Positions 13,679 to 25,200 of a stretch of 64,000 bases of DNA are shown here, piece after piece. Source of the DNA: Valencia hispanica (lineage: Eukaryota; Chordata; Actinopteri; Cyprinodontiformes; Valenciidae). Within the stretch, counting starts at the first letter, position 1. Each line of letters begins with the position of its first letter. Both the position numbers and the translations under genes were made by a program. The notes under the pieces are model-generated. The model made no database searches. It was not told the DNA's origin and was given only the letters and a program-made list of their open reading frames with translations. Where the stretch lies: NCBI GenBank assembly GCA_963556495.2, contig OY747701.1:41960001-42024000 (forward strand), read 5' to 3'.

Positions 13679-15223
13679 AGGTCATATTTCTCAGCCAGGG
13701 TTTTATTGCATTGTAATAGAGGCAGTTAACAAGAGCCCATTATACATTATACAACCTGTAGATAATCCCATTTGGCTTGCATTTGTAAATGCAAAAAAAA
13801 AGCTATATCTGAATTTGGATATTTATAATACAATCTTGTGCTTTGTGCCAAAATCAAAATAACAAGGTATAAATATTGTGCATATAATTATTTGAACTGC
13901 AATTTAAGCATATTCGCTTTATTTAGCAGCAGAGGAAACAATAGTTTCGCTTGGTTCAAATAAAAGCAAGTAGAACATGTTAAGCATTTCTGCATTTTTA
14001 CTTCTTAACATCACCTGTGCATCTGTACTTTACATTAAATCTGTATATAAAACATATAGTAACCATAAACCCTGTGACACTTTCCTTGCAGAGCATTTGT
14101 GTTTAATTAGAACAAAACATAATTTATTATTGGCGTAAAATGATAATTAACAAGCAATAAATTACTGGAATGTGATTTCTAAGAGGGAAATATTCCATAA
14201 ACAAAAATATATGACATCAACAGTAACACAGCCAATCAGCTCCCTCCGTGCTCTGTTTCTCCGAGGCGGAGGGAGGAATATTTTAGCTTTCAGACGCAAC
14301 CTTCGGCAGACAGAGAGGATCTACGACCAGATGCCAGGCAGAACCAATGATGCAGAACGTTACCGATGATTTTTGATCTAGAGACTGACGCGCATTGACG
14401 CTGATGACTTAGTGGAAGGATTGAATTGAAGAAAGATCCCGGAGCGAAGAGCTTTGTCAATAAATAACGTAAGCAAATAAAGGATGGCTATTATGGGCTG
14501 TTTACGCACCACATATTTCACTGTTCTTCACTGCAGCTTCCTTGGAACTGAGCTTAAAAACTGAACTGAATGCAATTAGAATGGCTGCAGGTTGCAGAGC
14601 CTCTTCTATCTGTGTGTGTGTGTGTGTGTGTTTGTGCTGATGTTTACATATCGACACACTGCTTTACTCACCAATCTCGTGTTGATGCAACGTGTTTTTT
14701 TTTTCTGCTGTGCGCTTCTCCGCTTTATGGCTGATGGTTTCTAAAGACAGTCTTCTTAAAACTCTAACATCCTATTAAAGCTATTACATACCTCGGTGAG
14801 CTTTATAGCCAATCATTGTCCATTTAGATGTAGTAATATTGGAGTGGCTACAGCCACTTCAGTCGGATATATCAGGACAATCCTGCATTTCATCATCTGT
14901 AAATCCGTCCACCTTCTCAGTGACCTCTTTCTCACCTCATTGGTAATTATGGTGAAACTATGACCTCATCTTAAGCTTTAGAGGCTGTGCTCAGTTTAAA
15001 GTGAAACAGTCCAGTACAGGTGAATTTATTTTTCTTCAACTTCAAGCTTATCTTAATGCGTTTTTTTTTGTCAAAACATGTTGCAGAATGGCATATTTTA
15101 ATACACGTGACTTGTCTGGTGATTGGCTTTAACTTAACAGAGGGACAGTTTGATTGGCTGTGGAAGAGGGGTGTCATGGTTAGCTGGCCAAAGCTCTGGT
15201 TTTCTGTGTCTATAGAAGCTTCA
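13679..15223. other. Intergenic leading into the lpin1 promoter region
   Basis: Mostly AT-rich and non-coding. It includes a TG microsatellite at about 14,609-14,631 and the GC-richer candidate promoter/leader described separately. No other gene was recognised. Confidence 0.5.
14225..14468 (+). promoter_or_regulatory. lpin1: Candidate lpin1 promoter and 5' leader exon
   Basis: A small island richer in G+C and CpG than its surroundings. It has a CCAAT box at 14,232-14,236, several CpG-containing stretches (about 14,260-14,450) and an excellent splice donor, AAC|GTAAGC, at 14,469. The lpin1 start-codon exon has its acceptor at 18,320, so a non-coding upstream exon must exist, and this is the best place I see for it. 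This is inference; there is no transcript evidence here. Confidence 0.35.
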
Positions 15224-15225
15224 TA

Positions 15226-16527
15226 CAGTGCGATAAAAAAAAGCTTTTGTCCTCCTTCATATGTCTTTTCCTTGTACTTTTTTGTCATATTAAATATTTC
15301 AGATAATTAAAAAAATAATTTTTGTAATAAAAAATAACCAGAGTAAATGCATGATGCACTTTTCAAATGCTGATTGACATCATGGGGGAAATGTTCGGCA
15401 ACAGGATGGTTTTAATGTGGTCTTTTGGAGGCTTTTGAAGCATGAAAGCCCCATTTAAGGTCATGCCACACAGGATCTGATTTAAGTCCAGACTTTGACA
15501 AGGTCACTCTAAAACCAATCTACTTTTTGGGCCATTCAGAGGTGTCTCTTTCTGTTTTGTTTTGGACCATTGTCTTGCTGTATAAACCAAGGTCACTTGA
15601 GTTTATGGTCATCAGTGGATGGTCAGATATTTTCCTTCAGGATTGTTTGGTTAAAAGCACAGTTTATTGTTCCATCAGTTACAGCAAGTCCTCCATGTCC
15701 TGAAGCAGCCCCAGACCGTCTCACTGCCATCACTCTGTTTGATTCTCAGTATGATGCTTTTTATCTGAAATTCTTTGTTAGCTTAATGCTAATGTGATGG
15801 GCAAAGCACCTTCCAAAGGTTTCAACAGTTTTGGCATCAATGGGCCTTTGAACTCCCCCATTGATGCCATTTAGTCCAGTCTCTTTCTTATTGCAGGATC
15901 ATTGACCTTAAACTTGCCCAATGATTGCTGGAGATAGGGACCAGCCCCCCCCCCCGCAACCTTGCATAGGATAGACGGTATAGATTATGGATGGATGGAT
16001 ATGTGATCTTAAACTAGACAAATTAGGCCTGTCTCTTCGGAAGGTTATTCACTGTTCCATGTTTTCTCAATTTGTGGACAATATCTTTCACTACACTGAA
16101 GTCACAAAGCCTGCTAAATAGCATTGCAACTCTTTACAGACAGATAATTGGCAATGACTTTGTTTCTCATCTGTTCTTATATTTCTTTAGATCAAGATGT
16201 GATGTATTGCTTTCCCAGATTGTTTAGCTTACTTCCTGTTGGCAGACAGGTCCTATATAAGTGATTTATTGATTCTATAGGTAAGCAAGCAATCAGACCT
16301 TGGGGTGGCTTATTGACTTATTTCCAAAAGTATGTAGTTTCTTTACTGTTTAGAATAGTTTGGATAGCTTATTTTCTCTGAATAAATGAAATTATTATTC
16401 AAAAACTGGATCTTGTATTTATTCAGGTTATCATTGTCTGATGCTGAAATGTGTTGTCTGAAACATGCGTGAACGTAAGACAAAAATAGTAGAAATCCGG
16501 CAAGGGGAAAACGTTTTCATACCACTG
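15226..16527 (-). mobile_element. Decayed Tc1/mariner element G
   Basis: Left end CAGTGCGATAAAAAAAAGC after TA (15,224-15,225). The right end (CATACCACTG) is its degraded inverted partner. Between them, the reverse strand carries broken transposase text related to Tc1 (about 15,440-16,200), with many stops and indels. A LINE tail is inserted at about 15,919-16,001. It is much older than elements A, D and E. Confidence 0.75.
15919..16001 (+). repeat. LINE 3' tail inside element G
   Basis: A short insert containing GATTGCTGGAGATAGGGACC, a run of about eleven C, and GGATAGACGGTATAG, ending in ATGG repeats. This matches the 3' end of a common fish LINE, truncated to its last ~80 bp. It interrupts the Tc1 text on both sides. 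Confidence 0.65.
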
Positions 16528-18320
16528 CAGATAAAAATACCAGTTTTATCAAAACTAAACTTTGCTTGTAACAAGGCATTCAGTAAATTAAAGGAGTCTA
16601 ACCAGTAGCAGAGTTAATAAAAGCATGAGACATTATCGAGATCTAAAAGGCAGCCATTGCAATAACCTTTAGCTATGCAATCTTGCATTTATGTTTATGA
16701 GTACGCACATAGAGACATGTATGTGCACTTATTAGGCAATACTGACAGTGAAAGCAGTGTGGGTGTTCATGAATGGACCTGTTATCATGTTATTGCTCCA
16801 GAGACAAAGAAACTAAATGGACAAGGAAGTGTGAGTGAGGCAAACGGTCTGTTACGCAATCAGTGTCAAACAAATCTTCTCTCAGTTGTTAAGCCACAAG
16901 TCACAGTCAACATATCAATATGTTTATGCAGATAACAAAACTGCATACATTTTCTACAGTAATTCGTTGCCACTCATGTCTCAACAACATTGTTTTTTCT
17001 TTAAAATATTGTTCTCGCCATTTTGATTTTAACTTGATGAAAAGTTACAATAATCATGATGAAATTGTTTATTGTATTTTTTTCTTTGGTGAAAAAATAA
17101 TTCATCACAGTGCTACATTAGAATAACTTATGATGAGTGACTTTTGGGCCTACTGATTAGCAGAAGCTCCTCAAACTGGGATTCTTGTAAAAAAAAGAAT
17201 CTGTTTCTAAATGGCTTTCAGTAACGTGAAGCCATCTGTCCCCTTAAAAATGCTGCATAGTTTCTGTGGATGTGGATTTGTACACAACAGTGTCTGAGTC
17301 AGCACACCTACCTTAGATATCACATATTCTGTGTGCTTGGGACAATTGTCTCCATTCTTCTGGTCCCTTTGTTATATTACGGATTCTAAATTTCACTCAG
17401 CCCTTTTTTGTTTTGTCTTAGTTTCCGCTTAGCTTCACCAATTGCAGTTTATTTCCTATTTTGTTTCATTTTGGGGTATTTGGTGTTAGCTATTTTATAT
17501 TTATTTTATTTTAATTCATATAAATATATATATGCAAACACTCATGTTAGTTTTATCCCTATGTGAATGTTTATGGGGACAGTTGGCTCAAAAATTTGCA
17601 ATGAAATGATGAAGTAGTAGTCCTGACAGGTAGGTTTGCCTTTGTTTACCATGTCCTCCTGCAGACAAATATGCAGTTGTGTCTATAAATAAGGCGCAAT
17701 TGCTGCAGGGTTGTTAAGTGGGCTGTATTACCCAGTCTGTCATAGAGTGAAGCAGAAACAAAAGGCTAAAAAAACCTTGTCAATACAACAAAGGCCTTTC
17801 CCAACCATTCCATGGTTTTGTCAGTTCAGTATTTTTAATATTTGTCCGGATTTAAAATGCTCTTTGTTGCTCTTATCCCAGAAAATTCTCCATTACAACT
17901 GCAGGGGCAAAACTTCGAGGATTTTAAGGTTCTGGATCAATAAACCATCATCAGTCTCTTTGGGGTAATCTTGTGTTTGTTTGGCTGAGAAGAAGAGGAA
18001 GAGACATCTGAGATTTTAATTTTTGTATCTTTTCTCTGAAACAAGAGCATCTAAAAACAATACTTCCATGAACAGACGTTAGTCAGGCCAATAAATATAC
18101 CCCTCATAAAGCAGCACCCAAAGAATAGAGAGAAAAACCTGAAAACTGAGTTTTCAGTAAGTTTGGCACATGTAGGCAGCAACTGACTGAGTGGATCACT
18201 AGCATAAGGGATCGCAGTTTGGTCCCATGTTGGTATTTTACATTAAATACATTAACAATGATAAACTCTATATTTAATAAAAGAAATCAGAGGAATAATT
18301 ATGGCTGTCTTTATCTCCAG
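16528..18320. other. Upstream/intronic region before the lpin1 start exon
   Basis: No gene recognised. AT-rich, with a TA run near 17,520-17,535. If the leader exon near 14.4 kb is real, this is part of lpin1 intron 1. Confidence 0.5.
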
Positions 18321-18329
18321 TTACAGACC

Positions 18330-19274
18330 ATGAACTATGTGGGTCAGCTGGCGGGCCAGGTGTTTGTGCAGGTGAAGGAGCTGTACAGGGGGCTCAACCC
18401 TGCAACGCTGTCTGGTTGCATTGATGTCATTGTGGTCCGGCAGCCTGATGGCTCGCTGCAGTGCTCCCCCTTCCATGTTCGCTTCGGAAAAATGGGTGTG
18501 CTGCGGTCCCGTGAGAAAGTGGTAAGAGTCTCCCTACCTGCACATTTACTTCTAACTAGTTTCCTACACCTACGTACATGCCATCTGTTAGAGCCTGTTA
18601 TCAATGGAGACAAGTATGTGTCGTATGTGTCTTTTAAACAAGGTTCTAAAAAATTGTTTGCTTAATTGTTTTTTAATATTCTTATTTTAAGAACAATAAT
18701 GTAAAATGTAAAAAAAAATTTGCACTTGAAATATTTTTGCTAAGTAAAGATCAATTTATATTTTTATTAAGCACTAACAACAGGTCCCTCACAAAATTAT
18801 TAATACCATTGAGTTTTTCCATGTTTTCTAATTTTACAACTCCAAACGTATATATTGCAGTTTTATGGGATAAAGCTTTACAAAACAAACAAGAGCTTTA
18901 GACACTTGTGAGAACAATCCATTTTCCAAAAATGGAGTACAACACAAACACAAACCCATCAGGACTTTCATGACCACCTAAACTGACAAGCAAGTAAAAC
19001 CAAACATTCTCCATGCATTAATTTTTGTTCACTATAGTGTCTAACGTTTATAATAGCTGCCAATAGAATTTTTTAAATTTTCATAACAGCAAAGCAAATA
19101 TATCTTTCTATGCAAAAATCCAAACAAAAACTTGTTTGGAACATGCAGATGAATATGAACGATTTTTTTCTTTCACAGGTGGACATCGAAATTAATGGAG
19201 AGCCGGTAAGTTTGCACATGAAGCTGGGAGAGAATGGAGAGGCCTTCTTCGTTAAAGAGACAGAGAACATACTG
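18330..19274 (+). other. lpin1: lpin1 N-LIP domain exons
   Basis: The first two coding exons encode the conserved N-terminal lipin domain (residues 1-96), from [19 protein letters not shown] to [18 protein letters not shown]. The exon junction falls in REKV|VDIEING. The first coding exon begins nine bases before the ATG, directly after the acceptor at 18,320, so the 5' leader is spliced. Confidence 0.95.
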
Positions 19275-22200
19275 GTGAGTATTGACTGATGGATTCATTG
19301 CTGCAGGTCAATAAACACATACAATTATAGCACAGAACATAGTTTAACTTGTAGACATAAACATAGAGCCTGAAATAAAGACGGACAAATGTGATTAATC
19401 TTTCAAAGTTTCAACTACTACTGGTTTTACAACTTACTTCTTGATCCGCAGGTACAACTCACTATATTCACTGTCAAACTTAAGTAATTGCTTTGGTTGT
19501 CTGATGTGTTGTCACAGTTATTGCAAATAAATAAGTTATTTTCTATTTTTCAAATGTGTTTTTGACTATAGTTGGTTAAGCCTGGCCCTCCTTACTGACT
19601 TTCATGAGTTTGTATTGAAATGCTTCACACTGAACATGATCGTAGGAGCAAATGAACACGCCAGAGTACCAATCTCCACAGTTTATTTACATTTTTAATA
19701 TCCTCAAAATTTTATCAGAATGAGTACAATTTATTGAAATAATTAATTAATTAATTTCATACATAAAATAAGTATAAATAAAAAGAGGAGAGAGGTCTGT
19801 AATTTTCATCATAGGTACACTTCAACTGTGAGAGACAGATTGTAAAAAATAAATCCAGGAATTTACATTGTATGATTTTTAAAGAATTTATTTCTATAAT
19901 GGTGCAGAAAATAAGTATTTGGTCTTAAGGAAAAGTTCACCTTAATACTGTAATGTAACCTTTGTTGGCAATACCAGAGGTCAAACATTTTCTGTAGGTC
20001 TTCAGCAGGTTTGCACACACTGTAGCTGGTATTTTGGCTCATTCTTCCATGCAGATCTTCTTCAGAGCTGTTATGTTTTGGGGCTGTCGCTGGGCAACAC
20101 AGACTTTCAACTCCCTCCACAGATTCTCTATTAGATGGAGGTCTGGAGACTGGCTAGGCCACTCCAGAACCTTGAAATGCTTTTTACGTAGCCACTCCTT
20201 CATTGCCCGGGCACCGTGTTCGAGATTTTTGTCATGCTGGAAGATCCAGCCACATTTAATCTTCAATGCTCTCACTGATGGAAGGAGGTTTTAGCCCAAA
20301 GTCTCATGATAAAGCAGGCCCAAAGCATAATGTTTCTATCGCCATGCTTCACAGTGGGTATTGTGTTCTTGGGATGCAACTCAGCATTCTTCCCCCTCCA
20401 AACACGGCGAGTGGCGTTAATACCAAAGAGTTCTATTTTGGTCTCATCTGACCACAGGACATTCTCCCAATCCTCCTCTGGATCATCCAGATGATCTCTG
20501 GCAAACTTTAGCTGGGCCTGGACATGTGCTGGTTTACGCAGGGGGACTATGTGGTGCATTAGTAACTTTTGTTCCTGTGGTCCCAGCTCTCTTCAGGTCA
20601 TTGACCAGTCGCCTCCATGTAGTTCTGGGCTGTTTCCTCACTGTTCTCAATATCATGAGTACCCAACGAGGTGAGATCTTGCATGGAGCCCCAGGTCGAA
20701 GGAGATTGTCAGTGATCTTGAATTTATTCCATCTTCTAATAATTGCTCCAACAGTTGATTTTTTCTCACCAAGCTGCTTGCCTGTTGTAGATTAGCTCAT
20801 CCCAGTCTTGTGCAGGTGTCAATCTTGTCCCTGGGGTCCTTGGACAGCTGTCTGGTCTTGGCCATGGTGGAGGTTCGAGTCTGACTGTTTGAAGGTGTGG
20901 ACAGGTGTCTTTTAAGCAGATAAGTTCAAACAGGTGCCATTGATACAGGTAATGAGTGGAGTATAGAAGAGCTTCTTATAGAAGTAACAGGTCTGTGAGG
21001 GTCAGAATTCTTGCTTATTGTAGGTGCTAAATATGTATTCTCTGCACCATCATAAAAATAAATTCTTGAAAAAAATCCTGGATTTTTTTTGCATTCTGTC
21101 TCTCACATTTGAGGTGTACCAATGATGAAAATTAGAGACCTCTCGCATCTTTTTAAGAGGGACAAGTTGCACAAACGGTGGCTGCCAGAGACTTTTGCCC
21201 CACTGTATGTGGAAGCAGAATACCACTACAGACAAAACACTCTAGTCTAATCACTTTTTTAAGCACAGTATCACAAGGGGATCCTGTTACATGAAGGTAT
21301 TTGTGGCTGTAATTCTAGCTTAACAGGAAATACACTAAACTGGAGACACTTCTGTTTGCTTTGAAAATCAGATTTGGAATATGAAAGACAAGGATGCACA
21401 GAAGTTAGAGGTGAGAACTGGAGGTGGAGTTTGGCAGAAGGAAACCGAGGAGGAGTGGTTACAACTTATCTGGAGAAAACAAAGAGGATAGCCCGGCTCC
21501 ACTAATGTGACAAACAAATGTGAGCAGTCAGAATGGTATTAGTGTCACCACAACAGTAGTTGTATGCTTCCCTTAATACAGAATTACTTGGAATAGGCAA
21601 TTGTTTGAGGGGATGTGCAGCAATTCCTGATCAGAAGTATTGCAGTGGTCTAACTCACTTTGGGAGTGACTAAAAGGTTTTGAAATTTAAGATTTATATA
21701 GATCAAAATTCACATGGACCATGCACACTATTCTGCTGGATGCAGCGTTAAATCCTCTCCTTCAGCCAACCCTCCCTTTGCAGAATGGAAAACTGCCAAG
21801 GACCTATTTATAGTTCTGACCAATTCACCAATTCTGTGCCTTGTGTGTTCACAAACAGAAATTCGTTGGTCACTGATCTGTGCAGACGAGACAGAAAGGG
21901 GGATAGATGATCAGACAGATGTACTGTACATATTCTAAAGGGAACTTCTTTTTTCTTGTTAAATAAATGGGTCTTGGGGGTTTAGGGAACAGCTTGAAGA
22001 ATATTTAAATGTACACATTTTGATTTTGTGCCTTTGTTCCGCTCTTTCTGCCAATTCTAATCTAAGTCATCACATGTAAAGGGAAACAAACTTTTCCAAA
22101 TAGCTATGTGGAATCAAGCACAGGGATCAAGTTCCACCCCTACCCACCCACTTTCCCTTCCTTTATCTACTCCTCAGGGTGTTAAGTTAAACCTCTGGAC

Positions 22201-25200
22201 ATGTCAGGGCTTGTGCATGAACAAATAGTGTAGGTCCTGTATGTGAAACATAATTCACATGTAGTGTAAAATGAAAACAAAAAAATTATTAAATTTATCT
22301 CTCTATGGTTATATTGTCATGTTATGAGTAATATAAAAAACCCATTCATTTAGTTAAAAAAAATTTTTTTCTTTGCATTATTTAAATTAAAACAGAATCT
22401 CAGCTACCTTTGGACGAAAGCTAATAGGTGTGAAAAAAGATCTTAAGCTTTGAGTATGAAAAATAAGAAGTGATTAAAAATAATAAAAATCAAAGTTGAT
22501 CTTGGCTGGATGTTCCCAGGAAGGACAGATGTCAAGGCAGATGTGCTTTGACCTTGTGCACGATCTGTTTTCCTCTCGCAACTAAATGAATTAGACTCTG
22601 TTACAACATGTGTGCAGCCAAGCATGTGCCAATCTGCACTACGGATCACCTATTCATCTAACTCTCCACCCCCAACCACCCATCCCCTGCTGTGATTTAG
22701 CTAATCTTGGCTCAGACCTCAAATCTCTGTCTCATCAGGGAGTGAAAGTTTCTGCCCATCTCCTCTTGTTCAACAGTTTGAGTTCACATGGCAAAAATGT
22801 CAGTGAAATTAGGCAGCGAGTGAACATTTTGGCAGGAAAAATGGGGAAGTGTAAATTGTGATGGCTAGATGACTGGGTCAGAGCACCTCCAGAACTGCAG
22901 CTCTTATAAGGTGACTTCAGTTTGCTGTAATTAGTATCTTTCTCTAAAAGTGCACCAAGGCAGAAACAGTGGTGAATTGGAGACATGGACAGTCAAGGCT
23001 CATTGGGGAAAGGTGTCAGAATACACAGTGCATCACAGTTTGATGTGCATATGGCTGCATAGCTGCAGGCGGATCAGGCGGCCCATGCTGACCCCTGCCC
23101 ACATTCATTACAGACGCGCTGCAAAGCCTCTGTGACTCATCAAAGCTTTGTCAGCTCCCAGATAGAGAGATGCATTCAGTATGGTGTCCAAGTCTGAAAT
23201 GATGCTCAGACGTGTTCACAAAAATCTGTTTTTGATAGATTCAGTTACCAGAACTCTGTGCTTAAAGTTGAAAAAGTTGTCTGTGCGTCTGCACCAAGTG
23301 GTCAGGGATGCGAATTGCAATCTGTCAAAATGACAAATGGTCTTCAGATTTTTCCATTACCTTTATTAAAAACAATAAAATACGGAAAATATTCGATTAG
23401 CACGACCCCTGGTTTAAGCCATCTGTCTTGAAATGCTCACTCTGTGCTTATTGATTAGTAATTTTAAATACAAGTTCAGCTTTTGTTAGAGTCATGGAAT
23501 ATCTTCATATGGCAGTTCCTATGCAAAGGTTTTACAGTGTGATTTAAATTAAAGAAATTAACATTTTAAAACATTTGCATTTTCACATATTTTGTAGCCC
23601 ATGGTTTTCTGTCCTGCATTTGAAGAGTGCTGGTATGATTCAATATATATGTTTAGCACCTCATCAAAAATGCGAGGGAATCTCTGTTAGCATTCTGTGC
23701 ACTGTTTTTGCTCACATCAAAGACCTTAAGTGAAGAAGTCATGCCCCCTGTTAACAGGAAGTGGTCCCATCCTACCTGGCAACATCACCCATAATGTCGG
23801 TGGGGGAGGAGTTAATGCAGACCGAGCTGGGCAGGGGTGCTTCTTACCTCCATGGTAGGCTTGGCTAAAAATAAAAGTAAATGCTGGAATTTATCAATTT
23901 GTGGAGAGAACAAAAATATTTATGCTGCTCTCACTTGTCACACAGATAGCATGCCCTGTAGCACACTTTCTGTCCAGAGCCTGGGGCCTCAGGATGGATT
24001 GACGTCTCAGAAGAGGAGGAAGAGGAGGAGGAGGAAAGCAAGGCCAGAAGGGGGAGGAGGAACAGGGGGGAGGAGAGAGGACAGCGGGGAGAAGTTCTCA
24101 GAGGATGAAGACATGTTTACTATTGACCTTAGCTCGGATGAGGAGAAGGAGGGTTATAGCAGCAGGTGGGTGGGGACATGGAGTACAGAGATTTTTAATC
24201 AAAAGATCACTGTGGATCAGTTATACCCACTTGGTTCAGACACAAAGAATTTCAATTATTTCAGTCGTGTGTAAGATAATGCAGTGTTATCATCAGATAA
24301 AGTACCATTAAATCAGCAGTTCCCATCTCTCCTTTAAAGGTTTAGAAATATGTCTATAAAGTAAAAGCAACAATCTTAATATAAAGTACATGGATAAATG
24401 CTATTTATGTAACACTTTTCAAAATAAATCATTAGGTGCTTTAAGGAAAAATAATATGGAAGATACAAATGTGCAATTTAACAAACCAAAATAAAATGAA
24501 TACAAAAACTAAAATACAATCAGTAAAATCTGATAAGATACAATGTCATCCAAACACCAATATAAACAGATGAGCTACTGCTTGAACAAGTTTACAGTGG
24601 GTAATGAAAGGCTTGAGAGTTTGCAGATCAGTACTAGAAAGGCAGGGAACTGGTGATAACATACAGCTAGAATCCGAAATGTATTAGGCCACAGCAAAGG
24701 GATCAGTAAAGGTGTGACATAGGAGTGCTTGGTTCTTTTTAAACACTTCTATAGCATGCAAAAAATGTAACACATTGTGGTTTAGAAGTGATAAAAATCA
24801 AGATGTCATCAGCATACAGATGAAACTCTAAAAATTAGAATATCGTGCAAAAGTTAATTTATTTCAGTTACTCAACTTAAAAAGTGAAACTAATATATCA
24901 AATCAAATCAAATCAAACTTTATTTATAAAGCGCTTTTCATACAAGAAGTTGCATCACAAAGTGCTTTACAGATTAAAATGACCCAACAAAAAACCACCT
25001 TCCCTTCCCTCCCCCACAGATTTAAAAGCATGGTCACAGTTATACCCCCCACCCCCCAACCCAACTCCCATGCACACACACAGTTAAAAGAAAAAGTAAA
25101 AAAGGACATTGGGCCGAGTGTAGATGAACCATGCAAGGAAACGCCATCAGAGGAGCCATCTGCCCCGGCAGCAGTAGACCAACAGCAGCAGCCGAGGCAC

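Noticed and set aside
18344..18613. Reverse-strand frame over lpin1 exon 1
   Set aside because: Shadow of the real coding exon on the + strand.
24217..24270. Possible extra lpin1 exon near DQLYPLGSD
   Set aside because: It is read-through of exon 4 into the intron; there is no acceptor before it, and the resemblance to lipin text is weak.
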